64,000 nt of DNA from Ilyomonas sp965214235. Lineage in GTDB: Bacteria; Bacteroidota; Bacteroidia; Chitinophagales; Chitinophagaceae. Positions 35,495 through 44,158 of the stretch are shown here, one piece after another. The notes under the pieces were generated by a model, which saw only the letters and a program-made list of their open reading frames with translations, had not been told where the DNA came from and did not search any database. The translations under genes and the position numbers were made by a program. The stretch's first letter is position 1, and each line of letters begins with the position of its first letter. The stretch spans positions 62,001-126,000 of the forward strand of contig CBDCBH010000002.1 in NCBI GenBank assembly GCA_965214235.1, read 5' to 3'.

Positions 35495-36619
35495 ATGTCT
35501 TTTTATTTCATTGTTTTTGCTGTTATCTGTTTACTCTCGTTATTATCATTATTAGGTAATAAACAGAAAAAAATATCAGCGATTGTTATTGCTGTACTGC
35601 TTATTTTAATAGCAGGTTTCCGGCAGCCTGGTATTGACAGAGATTCGTTGAACTACGATTATTTTTTTAATAGGGTTAGCACTCCGGTTGCCTACTTCAC
35701 TCAATTTTCTCAATATTACTTTTTTGAAGCAGGATACTATCTTGTTCCCTCTATTTTAAAAACGGTTTTTGGCGCAGGCGTGCTATGGTTCTTTTTGTTT
35801 TTTGCACTGTTAGGCGTATGGCTAAAATTTAAAGCAATATGGAAACTTACCGAGTTTCAAATGCTTTCAGTCTTGGTTTATTTTTGCCACTTTTTTATTC
35901 TTCATGATATGACGCAAATACGTGAAGGCGTTGCATCGGGCATTTTATTGCTTTGCGTTGTTCAGATAGAACAGAAAAATTTCGCAAAATTTATTTTGTT
36001 ATTGTTGGTAGGTGTTTTCTTTCATTATTCGGCTCTTATTTTTCTTCCATTTTACTTCTTAAATCCGCATAGGTTAAACAAAAAACTTTTTTTCGGCATT
36101 CTTCTCATCCCTCATTTACTCTATGCTCTTAAAATTAATTTCTTAACCATTTTAATCGCTTTACACATAGGCATTATTTCAGAAAAGCTATCGCTGTACA
36201 ACGATCTGCTCGATGCCGGTATTTTTACTGATATCAATGTTTATAATTCTGTATTTATCATTGAAACATTTTTTTGTGCGTTCCTGATTTGGAAGAGTGA
36301 TTTTTTTTACACTAAAAACAAATATGCCATTTTGCTGATTCAGATTTTCACCATCGCTTTAGCTTCGTGGATGCTGTTTTCAACTATACCGGTTATTGCC
36401 TTCAGGTCGTACGGCTACTTAGGTATTGTAGAAATTATATTGGTACCATTTGTTTTATATTACATCGAAGAACAATCCATTGCGGTTGCATTTACTTTGA
36501 TATTTGGATTGGTATCGTTATTTATTGATGTTGTTCATAACGAGCTTGTACAACCTTATCAAATGGTAATAAGGCAAACCGATAATGGAAGGCAAAACAG
36601 ACACAACTTTGAAGGCTAA
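35495..36619 (+). CDS. EpsG-family polysaccharide polymerase
   Basis: A 374-residue multi-pass membrane protein. Residues 40-60 hold the LILIAGFRQPGIDRDSLNY segment, where the (F)R..G.D...Y pattern is characteristic of EpsG/Wzy-like polymerases; about ten hydrophobic helices follow, with conserved DMTQIREGVASG. It should polymerise repeat units at the periplasmic face. Very AT-rich and hydrophobic, like other Wzy proteins. The stop overlaps possible upstream starts of the next gene but the chosen start there is 13 bases downstream. Confidence 0.85.
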   Translation: MSFYFIVFAVICLLSLLSLLGNKQKKISAIVIAVLLILIAGFRQPGIDRDSLNYDYFFNRVSTPVAYFTQFSQYYFFEAGYYLVPSILKTVFGAGVLWFFLFFALLGVWLKFKAIWKLTEFQMLSVLVYFCHFFILHDMTQIREGVASGILLLCVVQIEQKNFAKFILLLLVGVFFHYSALIFLPFYFLNPHRLNKKLFFGILLIPHLLYALKINFLTILIALHIGIISEKLSLYNDLLDAGIFTDINVYNSVFIIETFFCAFLIWKSDFFYTKNKYAILLIQIFTIALASWMLFSTIPVIAFRSYGYLGIVEIILVPFVLYYIEEQSIAVAFTLIFGLVSLFIDVVHNELVQPYQMVIRQTDNGRQNRHNFEG

Positions 36620-36632
36620 TAAAAAAACAGTA

Positions 36633-38372
36633 ATGAGGAAGAAAATAACCGTAATATTTTTATTATGCCTGCAGCATCATTATTGTTTTTCGCAGCAAAA
36701 AATAACGCTCATCAACAACTCAAAAAGCGATTATCAGATTGTTATACCAGCAAATGCAACACTTATTGAAAAACAAGCTGCTGATACTCTGCAAAACTAT
36801 CTGTTTCGTATATCAGGCTGCTTATTACCAGTTACAAATGAGGCCCCAAATACAAACGCAAAGCAACTGATTGTTGGCAATGCCGGTGCATTGCAAAACA
36901 TCAATACAACAGACTTGCATGATGATGGAATTTTAATTAAAACTATCAATTCGGCAATTGTTTTTGAAGGAGGTAGCCGCAAAGGTATTTTATACAGTGT
37001 ATATACTTTTCTCGATTCGATGCTCAATTGTAAAATGTATGCTTATGATGTGGTGCAAATTCCAAAAGCGAAAACCATTGTTTTACCGGCTACAATCAAT
37101 ATAAAACAAAACCCTGCCTTTGAGTACCGGATGAGCGGTTTTATTAACTTAACCACCGCTTACTGCGATTTTAACAAGCAGAATTATTTTTACGAAGACT
37201 GGGGTTTATGGGTTCATTCGTTTGAAGTGCTGGTGCCACCAAAAACCTACTTCACCACGCATCCCGAATATTTTGCTTTGGTAGATGGTAAACGAAACCC
37301 GGCGCAGCTTTGTTTAAGCAATCCCGATGTTTTACAAATTGTAATTACCAATCTTCAAAGTAAAATAAAAGAACATCCCGAATTAAAATACTGGAGTGTA
37401 AGCCAGAACGATAACCAATTGTATTGCCAATGCGATGCTTGTAAAAAGAAGGATGCCGAGCAAGACAGTCATCAAGGCTCAATTTTATATTTTGTAAATG
37501 GAGTGGCTGCCAATTTTCCCGATAAAACCATTACAACATTAGCGTATCTCTACTCACAGAAACCGCCGAAATCTTTACAGCCTGCATCTAACGTTATGAT
37601 AATGCTTTGCAATATTTATGGGGATAGAAGCAGACCTATTATGGCATACGGAGCTAACCAGTTTGATACTGATTTGCACGGCTGGCAATTGCTGACAAAA
37701 AACATTTTTGCGTGGGAATATGTAGCTCAGTTTTCGCACTCCATGTCGCCCTTTCCTAATTTGTATATTTTGCAACCGAATGTGCAATATTTTAAAGAAA
37801 GAAAAATCCGTTATCTTTTTGAAGAAGGGTTTGTAAATCAGCTTTCGGAGTTTTCAGAATTAAGAACTTATTTACTATCAAAATTAATGTGGAATGAAAA
37901 TGCAGATGTAATAACCCTCATGCACAATTTCATCACCGCTTATTACGGAAATAATAGCGGGCAGTACATTGAACAATACATTAACCTGCTTAACGCAAAC
38001 AGCCTGAAAAGTGATGCGAAACTTTATATTTTTGGTGCACCTGCAGACCAGAGAAATACATATTTAACACAAGATGCCATCAACAGTTACAAAGCGATTT
38101 TTCAAAAAGCTTTATCAGGGTTAAATGAAAACGACATTTATTATAAACGTGTTGCCAAAGAATATTTATCTGTTTTATTTGCCGACTTAGATGTGAATGG
38201 TGCGCACAAAACAGCCAACAGCGACAAGGATATGATTGATAAAATAGCATTGAAAAATAAACTGGACAATTGGTATTCGCTTACTAAAAAGCTTAACATC
38301 GCGTATATAAGCGAAGATTATAAAAGTGTTGACGAATACTATCAAAAAACATCTCAGCTCTTACATCAGTAA
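36633..38372 (+). CDS. Exported DUF4838 protein with alpha-glucuronidase-like N-terminal domain
   Basis: A 579-residue protein. The ATG at 36633 begins a signal peptide ending HHYCFS-QQ. Residues 20-130 look like the N-terminal domain of GH67 glucuronidases (ATLIEKQAADTLQNYLFRIS, GILYSVYTFLDSML). The middle and C-terminal parts carry DUF4838 marks: SVSQNDNQLYCQCDACKKKD, the EGFVNQLSEFSELRTYLLSKLM stretch (given as short segments) and IYGD. A glycan-active enzyme or binding protein is likely. The position between polymerase and glycosyltransferases suggests it trims or modifies the exported polymer; this is inference. Confidence 0.82.
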   Translation: MRKKITVIFLLCLQHHYCFSQQKITLINNSKSDYQIVIPANATLIEKQAADTLQNYLFRISGCLLPVTNEAPNTNAKQLIVGNAGALQNINTTDLHDDGILIKTINSAIVFEGGSRKGILYSVYTFLDSMLNCKMYAYDVVQIPKAKTIVLPATINIKQNPAFEYRMSGFINLTTAYCDFNKQNYFYEDWGLWVHSFEVLVPPKTYFTTHPEYFALVDGKRNPAQLCLSNPDVLQIVITNLQSKIKEHPELKYWSVSQNDNQLYCQCDACKKKDAEQDSHQGSILYFVNGVAANFPDKTITTLAYLYSQKPPKSLQPASNVMIMLCNIYGDRSRPIMAYGANQFDTDLHGWQLLTKNIFAWEYVAQFSHSMSPFPNLYILQPNVQYFKERKIRYLFEEGFVNQLSEFSELRTYLLSKLMWNENADVITLMHNFITAYYGNNSGQYIEQYINLLNANSLKSDAKLYIFGAPADQRNTYLTQDAINSYKAIFQKALSGLNENDIYYKRVAKEYLSVLFADLDVNGAHKTANSDKDMIDKIALKNKLDNWYSLTKKLNIAYISEDYKSVDEYYQKTSQLLHQ

Positions 38373-38388
38373 GGTTTCAAAATGAAAA

Positions 38389-39354
38389 ATGATTGTGTTT
38401 GAAATGAATGAAACAATTACAATACTTCTTGGAACGTACAATGGTGAAAAATATGTAAGTCATCAAATAAAAAGCATCATCAATCAAACTTATACCAATT
38501 GGCGATTATTGATTAGAGATGACAACTCAACCGACAACACCATAGCTGTTGTAAACAAGTACCAAGCGCAATACCCCGATAAAATTAAAGTGATAGAAAA
38601 CAACGGAAGCAACAGGGGTAGCTTATACAATTTTAAAACATTGTTACAGGCGGCTGCAGGTGCGAATTATATTATGTTTTGCGACCAGGACGATGAATGG
38701 ATAAAAAATAAAATAGAAATAACTTTATCAAAAATGTTGGAGTTGGAAAAACAATACGGTGCTAATTATCCGCTTCTGATTTTTACCAATTTTCAGTATG
38801 TGGATGAAGGCATGAACGTAATTGAATCAAAAAAAAACTTTGAAATCAACCGCATAAAAAATTTTGGCTTTCCACAATTGCTGGTGCAAAACCCGGTGTA
38901 TGGCTGCACTACTTTGATGAACAAATCGCTTGCAGATAAAGTTGGTATTATACCACCACAGGCAGATTTTCATGACCACTGGGTTGCGCTTGTTGCTGCG
39001 GCTTTTGGCAAGCTTTATTATGTAAAGGAAAAAACAGTTTTATACCGTCAGCACCAAAGCAATGTATCGGGCAACTGGAACAACGATTCTTTTAAGAAAA
39101 GAATACAGCGAATAATAATAAACCGGAAGAACATTACGGAAGCAAAGGCAAAGCATAGAATGCTGCTTTGCTTTAAAGATAAATATGGCAACGGTTTACG
39201 TAAAAGTGATGAGGATGCGCTAAACAATTTTCTTTGTTTTTACAGCAAAAAAAAACTTCGCTGCCTTGTAAAATGTATCATAAATAGTGTAAGAAGCCAG
39301 ACGCTTACGCAATCTTTGTTATTGTATGCAACCATCTTTTTTAGTAAAGAATAA
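38389..39354 (+). CDS. Glycosyltransferase family 2 protein
   Basis: A 321-residue GT-A fold transferase. ITILLGTYNGEKYVSHQIKS begins the nucleotide-sugar domain, LLIRDDNSTDNT holds the first acidic pair and FCDQDDEW carries the DxD metal-binding motif. The later HDHWVALVAAAFGKLYYV and YRQHQSNVSG stretches match the rhamnosyl/galactosyl-type GT2 subgroup found in capsule clusters. An ATG at 38404 (MNETITILL) is an equally good start. Cytoplasmic; donor sugar unknown. Confidence 0.9.
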   Translation: MIVFEMNETITILLGTYNGEKYVSHQIKSIINQTYTNWRLLIRDDNSTDNTIAVVNKYQAQYPDKIKVIENNGSNRGSLYNFKTLLQAAAGANYIMFCDQDDEWIKNKIEITLSKMLELEKQYGANYPLLIFTNFQYVDEGMNVIESKKNFEINRIKNFGFPQLLVQNPVYGCTTLMNKSLADKVGIIPPQADFHDHWVALVAAAFGKLYYVKEKTVLYRQHQSNVSGNWNNDSFKKRIQRIIINRKNITEAKAKHRMLLCFKDKYGNGLRKSDEDALNNFLCFYSKKKLRCLVKCIINSVRSQTLTQSLLLYATIFFSKE

Positions 39355-39404
39355 GCACCTTGTTTTAAATCATCCCTATAAATTAAATAAGCGCAAAGAA
39401 GAAT

Positions 39405-40514
39405 ATGAAAGTGTTATTGAACGGCTCTATGTACAGCAAGAAAACAGCCGGCGTTGGCATCTGGATTAAAGAAGGATATAAAAAGCTAACGGAACAGAAT
39501 ATGATCCATGCCGACAGCGTGATGTATGCCTATTCATCTGATGGTTTAGCAAATACGAATAAAGTAAAACAAATAAAACTGCCCTTTTTGCTTGAAAGTG
39601 CATTAAAAAAAACACTATCGCTGCATCGCATTATTTGGAATGTTTTTTTTCTTCCGCTCATCGCCCGCAAATACGATCTGGTATTTTCTTTTTCCAGTCA
39701 TGGCAGCCCGTTTATAAAAAACCAGATCATCACCATACACGATTTAATTTGCATGGCATTTCCTAAGCAGCATAAAACACAGTATTTCTATTTTAAATAC
39801 CTGATGCCATCTATTGTAAAATCGTGTAAAAAAATTGTTACTGTATCGGAATACACAAAAGGGGAAGTCATCAAATACTACAACGTAGCGCCCGAAAAAA
39901 TACAGGTTATCAATAGTGCTGCCGACCATATAAAAAAAGTGGAATCATTTGACATTCCGGCTAAAGAAAAACCGATTTTGGAATGGCTCACGGGTAGAAA
40001 GTTTTTTCTTACCGTAGGCGCTTCTTACAAACATAAAAATATTGAACGGATAATTGCTGCCATAAAAATGTTGAACAATGACGATATGTTGATTGTTGTT
40101 GGCTCTGGCAATGCGTATTATAATGCAATAAAAGAAAACTATGCAGATGAAAAAATTCATTTTTTAGAATACGTGAGCCTGCCATTGCTTGGTTACTTGT
40201 ATGCGCATTGTGTGGCAAATGTGTATGTAAGTTTATACGAAGGCATGGGTTTGCCGCCTTATGAAGCGGCTGTATATAACACGGTAACCATCGCATCAAA
40301 CGTTACGGCTATACCCGAAATTTATGGCGATGCTGTGTATTCTGTCAATCCTCTGAACACAGAAGAAATATGCGATGCCTTAGCTTTATTCAGCTATGGT
40401 AAAATTGATAAAGAACAGTACAGAAGCCGGTTTCCTGCTTTGCTTCAAAAATATACCTGGATGAACATGGCAACAAAATTAGCAGCTCTTATTAACAGTG
40501 AAACCGGGAGATAA
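39405..40514 (+). CDS. Glycosyltransferase family 4 (group 1) protein
   Basis: A 369-residue GT-B fold transferase. The N-terminal domain holds SMYSKKTAGVGIWIKEGYK and ITIHDLICMAFP; the C-terminal donor domain has FFLTVGASYKHKNIERIIAA and the sugar-binding VSLYEGMGLPPYEAAVYNT with ASNVTAIPEIYGDA. These are the mannosyltransferase-type GT4 hallmarks (E-x7-E). It should add a sugar to the lipid-linked unit on the cytoplasmic side. Confidence 0.92.
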   Translation: MKVLLNGSMYSKKTAGVGIWIKEGYKKLTEQNMIHADSVMYAYSSDGLANTNKVKQIKLPFLLESALKKTLSLHRIIWNVFFLPLIARKYDLVFSFSSHGSPFIKNQIITIHDLICMAFPKQHKTQYFYFKYLMPSIVKSCKKIVTVSEYTKGEVIKYYNVAPEKIQVINSAADHIKKVESFDIPAKEKPILEWLTGRKFFLTVGASYKHKNIERIIAAIKMLNNDDMLIVVGSGNAYYNAIKENYADEKIHFLEYVSLPLLGYLYAHCVANVYVSLYEGMGLPPYEAAVYNTVTIASNVTAIPEIYGDAVYSVNPLNTEEICDALALFSYGKIDKEQYRSRFPALLQKYTWMNMATKLAALINSETGR

Positions 40515-40576
40515 AATTCATAAAAATCAATAGCAGGAAGCGAGTATAAATGTCTGTATCACTATTTTCAAATCCC

Positions 40577-40584
40577 TACATTTG
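40577..40584 (+). promoter_or_regulatory. Likely internal -7 element before hddA
   Basis: TACATTTG, an exact TAnnTTTG match, 24 bases before the hddA ATG, in a 93-base gap inside the cluster. The heptose genes may have their own promoter. Confidence 0.4.
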
Positions 40585-40607
40585 CGCGCTAATTGTATGA
40601 AACAGGT

Positions 40608-41630
40608 ATGATATATCGAAGTAAAGCTCCTCTTCGTATCGGCTTGGCAGGAGGAGGAACCGATGTTAGCCCGTATTGCGATTTATATGGCGGCGCCATT
40701 CTTAATGCAACCATTTCGTTGTACGCTTATGCTACTATTGAAACCCTTGATGAGCCGCAAATTATTTTAGAAGCCATCGACAGAGGGGAGCGATACGCTT
40801 ATCCGATGACTGACTTCCTTTCAATTGATGGCAATTTAAGTTTGGCAAAAGGCGCTTACAACCGTATTGTAAAAGAATACGGCAAACTGCCCTGCGGTTG
40901 TAAACTTACCACCTATGTTGATGCTCCTGCCGGAAGCGGACTGGGCACATCGTCCACCTTAATGGTGGCTATTGTGGGTGTTTTTACCGAATGGTTGCGG
41001 CTGCCGCTGGGCGAGTACGACATTGCTCATTTAGCCTATGAAATTGAAAGAGAAGATTTAAACATGGCAGGCGGTAAACAAGACCAGTATGCTGCTACCT
41101 TTGGCGGTGTTAATTTTATGGAGTTTTACGAAGGGAACCAGGTTATTGTTAACCCTCTGCGCATTAAGCCGCAGTACCTGCACGAACTGGGCAACAACCT
41201 GCTGCTTTTTTTTACCGCTACCAGCCGGCTTTCTTCTGCAATAATTGAAGTACAATCCGAAAACGTAAAGAACAACAACCAGCAATCGGTAGAAGCGATG
41301 CACCAGTTAAAAGAACAGGCGCGCATGATGAAAGAAGCGTTGTTGAAAGGAAAGATACACGACATTGGCGCAATACTCGATTATGGCTTCCGGTATAAAA
41401 AGCAAATGGCTGCCGGTATTTCGAACGATAAGCTGGATGAAATTTATGAAACGGCATTGGCAGCAGGTGCTACAGGCGGCAAAATATCAGGTGCAGGCGG
41501 AGGCGGCTTTATGATGTTTTATTGTCCCCGCAACACCAATTATAATGTAAAAGAAGCACTGAAGCATTTTGGCGGTGATTTCCGCCAGTTTCAATTTGCT
41601 GAAAGCGGGCTAACAACCTGGAGTATTTAA
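40608..41630 (+). CDS. hddA: D-glycero-alpha-D-manno-heptose-7-phosphate kinase (GHMP family)
   Basis: A 340-residue GHMP kinase. It starts MIYRSKAPLRIGLAGGGTDV, then the ATP-binding APAGSGLGTSSTLMVAIVG (residues 106-124) and the C-terminal GGKISGAGGGGF motif. The whole pattern matches HddA, which phosphorylates heptose 7-phosphate at C1. Together with hddC (next gene) and gmhA (46175) it forms most of the GDP-D-glycero-alpha-D-manno-heptose pathway. The ATG at 40608 is preferred over a TTG at 40593. Some relatives act on fucose or other sugars; the neighbours favour heptose. Confidence 0.88.
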   Translation: MIYRSKAPLRIGLAGGGTDVSPYCDLYGGAILNATISLYAYATIETLDEPQIILEAIDRGERYAYPMTDFLSIDGNLSLAKGAYNRIVKEYGKLPCGCKLTTYVDAPAGSGLGTSSTLMVAIVGVFTEWLRLPLGEYDIAHLAYEIEREDLNMAGGKQDQYAATFGGVNFMEFYEGNQVIVNPLRIKPQYLHELGNNLLLFFTATSRLSSAIIEVQSENVKNNNQQSVEAMHQLKEQARMMKEALLKGKIHDIGAILDYGFRYKKQMAAGISNDKLDEIYETALAAGATGGKISGAGGGGFMMFYCPRNTNYNVKEALKHFGGDFRQFQFAESGLTTWSI

Positions 41631-41634
41631 GCGT

Positions 41635-42330
41635 ATGGAATGTATCGTTCTAGCAGGTGGTTTAGGCACAAGGCTTCGCGGTATAATTGGCGAACAGCCA
41701 AAGTGCATGGCGCCTGTTAACGGCGCTCCATTTCTGCATTACCTGTTTACCTTTTTACAACAGCAAGGCTGTACCCGTGTGATTCTTTCGTTGGGTTATA
41801 AATATGAAGTGGTGCTGCAATGGTTGCAGGCAGCCAACCGGCTTTTTTCTGTTGATTATGTTATTGAACAAGAACCATTAGGAACGGGTGGCGGGATTCT
41901 ACTGGCGATGGAAGAAGCAAATACAGATAATGTATTGGTACTAAATGGAGATACGATGATGATGGCAGATTTAAAAGCTTTATTTTCTTTTCATAAAGAA
42001 AACAAAGCTAATGTTACCATAGCTCTCAAAACAATGCACCGCTTCAACAGGTACGGCACGGTAAGCATGAATGATAACAATACCATTATTGCAGTAAAAG
42101 AAAAAGGTTATTGTGAGGAAGGGCTTATCAATGCAGGTGTGTATGCAATTAACAAAGCTGCTTTTTTAGAAAAACATTTGCCTCCAAAATTTTCGTTTGA
42201 AAAAGAATATCTTGAAAAACAAGTAGAAGAAGGAACCGTAAAAGGCTATATAACCGATGGCTATTTTATTGACATCGGCGTGCCCTCCGATTACCAAAAA
42301 GCACAAACCGAGTTCGCCGGTATGTTTTAA
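41635..42330 (+). CDS. hddC: D-glycero-alpha-D-manno-heptose 1-phosphate guanylyltransferase-type nucleotidyltransferase
   Basis: A 231-residue nucleotidyltransferase. The start CIVLAGGLGTRLRG with EQPKCMAPVNGAPFL is the signature of sugar-1-phosphate nucleotidyltransferases; VLNGDTMM has the metal Asp. It lies four bases after hddA, supporting the HddC role (GTP + heptose 1-phosphate to GDP-heptose). Short form, without extra domains. Confidence 0.85.
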   Translation: MECIVLAGGLGTRLRGIIGEQPKCMAPVNGAPFLHYLFTFLQQQGCTRVILSLGYKYEVVLQWLQAANRLFSVDYVIEQEPLGTGGGILLAMEEANTDNVLVLNGDTMMMADLKALFSFHKENKANVTIALKTMHRFNRYGTVSMNDNNTIIAVKEKGYCEEGLINAGVYAINKAAFLEKHLPPKFSFEKEYLEKQVEEGTVKGYITDGYFIDIGVPSDYQKAQTEFAGMF

Positions 42331-42414
42331 AATTTCTTCACTGCGCCTTTTGTTTTTACTTCAATTTTATCATACCGAATAGTAATGAAAACAAACACTA
42401 ATCTCAATAGTAAT

Positions 42415-42422
42415 TACTTTTG
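42415..42422 (+). promoter_or_regulatory. Likely internal -7 element
   Basis: TACTTTTG, an exact TAnnTTTG match, 15 bases before the next glycosyltransferase ATG, in a 107-base gap. Confidence 0.4.
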
Positions 42423-42437
42423 CCCTCCTCCTAATTT

Positions 42438-43295
42438 ATGACTACTCATATGAAGGTAAGCGGTTCAATTGTATTGTATAAAAACGATGAAACGGTTTCA
42501 ACAGCCATTCAATCATTTCTCAATACACCATTGCCTGTAAAACTATTTTTAATAGATAATTCTCCAACCAACTCCTTACAAACAACATTAAAAAACCTGT
42601 TGCAGGATGAGCGTATTGAATACGTTTTCAACAATGCAAACATTGGTTACGGCGCAGGGCATAATATCGCTATGCGCAAAAGTATCGCATCAGGTTATTC
42701 CTATCATTTTATAATGAATCCTGATGTTGAGTTCGCTTCCGATACCGTTATAACCATTTGCAATTTTCTGCAAACCAATGCAGGCGTGGGTTTGGTAATG
42801 CCAAAAGTTATTTACCCCGATGGTAATTTGCAGTATGTATGCAAACTGCTTCCTACGCCTACTAATTTTTTTGTAAAACGATTTTTACCACGCCTGTACT
42901 CGCACACGCAGCGCGACAGGTTTGAAATGCGGATGTCGAGCTATAACGAAATTATGGATGTGCCTTTTCTTTCGGGTTGTTTTATGGCGCTGCGCAAAGA
43001 AGCAATAGAGCAATGCGGCATGTTTGACGAACGTTATTTTATGTATGCCGAAGACATTGATTTAACACGTCGCATTCATCAAAAATTCCGGACTGTATTT
43101 TATCCGCATGTGTCTATCATTCACGGCTACGAAGCGGCATCGTACAAAAGCCTTAAAATGTTCCTCATTCTGTTTGTCAACATTAGCCGCTACTTTTTTA
43201 AATGGGGCTGGTTTTGGGATAAAGACAGAAAAAAAATTAATAACAAAGTACTGGCTTCTTTACATAAACAAAGCAAAACTGTTATTGCCAGATGA
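42438..43295 (+). CDS. Glycosyltransferase family 2 protein (rhamnosyltransferase-like)
   Basis: A 285-residue GT-A transferase. SGSIVLYKNDETVSTAI begins the domain; FLIDNSPT, FNNANIGYGAGHNIAM and FIMNPDVEF (variant DxD) are followed by FLSGCFMALRKEAIEQCGMF and the FMYAEDIDLTRRI motif. These are the marks of the WbbL/rhamnosyltransferase subgroup. The stop overlaps the next start by ATGA, so translation is coupled. Confidence 0.9.
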   Translation: MTTHMKVSGSIVLYKNDETVSTAIQSFLNTPLPVKLFLIDNSPTNSLQTTLKNLLQDERIEYVFNNANIGYGAGHNIAMRKSIASGYSYHFIMNPDVEFASDTVITICNFLQTNAGVGLVMPKVIYPDGNLQYVCKLLPTPTNFFVKRFLPRLYSHTQRDRFEMRMSSYNEIMDVPFLSGCFMALRKEAIEQCGMFDERYFMYAEDIDLTRRIHQKFRTVFYPHVSIIHGYEAASYKSLKMFLILFVNISRYFFKWGWFWDKDRKKINNKVLASLHKQSKTVIAR

Positions 43296-44158
43296 ATATA
43301 TTGTTAACAGGCGCTTCCGGCTTTGTTGGGCAACATTTTTTACAAAGCAACAATAACAATGATCGGGTTGTTACGGCATCAGTCAGAGACAATCAACCAA
43401 TTCCTGATTTATCTGGTATTGATGTAATCGTTCATCTTGGTGGCAAAGCTCACGAAATGAAACCCATACCCGATGAAGTTTATTTTAACGCCAATGCCGG
43501 GGTTACCAAACAGTTAGCCATCGCTGCTAAAGCCGCTGGTGTAAACCATTTTATTTATGCCAGTTCAGTAAAAGTGTACGGCAATATAGTAAGCGAAACT
43601 ATAAATGAAAACACACCCTGCGAGCCAGACGATGCCTATGGAAAAAGCAAGCTGCTGGCAGAGCAATATTTACAACAATTGATGGATGAAACGTTTGCGG
43701 TTTCTATCATTCGCCCGCCGTTGGTATATGGCTCGGGCGTAAAGGGCAATATGCTGAAGCTGTTACAACTGGCGCAAAAAAATATACCCTTACCTTTCGG
43801 CAATATTCATAACAAACGAAGCTTGGTGTTCATTGGAAATCTTATTGCTTTGATTGATAAATTGATTACAACAAAAGCTGCCGGCATCTTCATTGCCGGT
43901 GATGCTGAACCTGTTTCTACTACTCGTTTGGTTGAGCTAATAAGAAAATTTTCTCACAAAAAAACAAACCTTATTTACATACCATTATGGATGCAGAACA
44001 TAATAAAAAAACTGCGTTATCCCTTATACATCCGGCTGTTTGGTTCATTTGTAATAGATAACTCATTCACAAATCAAAAGCTCAATTTTCAGCCTCCCTA
44101 TTCTACAGAAAATGGTATTGAGGAAATGGTATCATGGTTTAAAACAGTACAGCAATGA
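43292..44158 (+). CDS. NAD(P)-dependent sugar epimerase/reductase (extended SDR)
   Basis: A 288-residue short-chain dehydrogenase. The Rossmann start is LLTGASGFVG (residues 4-13); Ser91-Ser92 and the Tyr116-x3-Lys120 pair (DAYGKSK) form the active site; RPPLVYG follows. It belongs to the group annotated UDP-glucose 4-epimerase-like or 4-keto reductase (WbpV/WreQ type). It starts and ends in 4-base overlaps, with the adjacent dehydratase, suggesting that it reduces the keto-sugar that enzyme makes. Inference only. Confidence 0.86.
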   Translation: MNILLTGASGFVGQHFLQSNNNNDRVVTASVRDNQPIPDLSGIDVIVHLGGKAHEMKPIPDEVYFNANAGVTKQLAIAAKAAGVNHFIYASSVKVYGNIVSETINENTPCEPDDAYGKSKLLAEQYLQQLMDETFAVSIIRPPLVYGSGVKGNMLKLLQLAQKNIPLPFGNIHNKRSLVFIGNLIALIDKLITTKAAGIFIAGDAEPVSTTRLVELIRKFSHKKTNLIYIPLWMQNIIKKLRYPLYIRLFGSFVIDNSFTNQKLNFQPPYSTENGIEEMVSWFKTVQQ

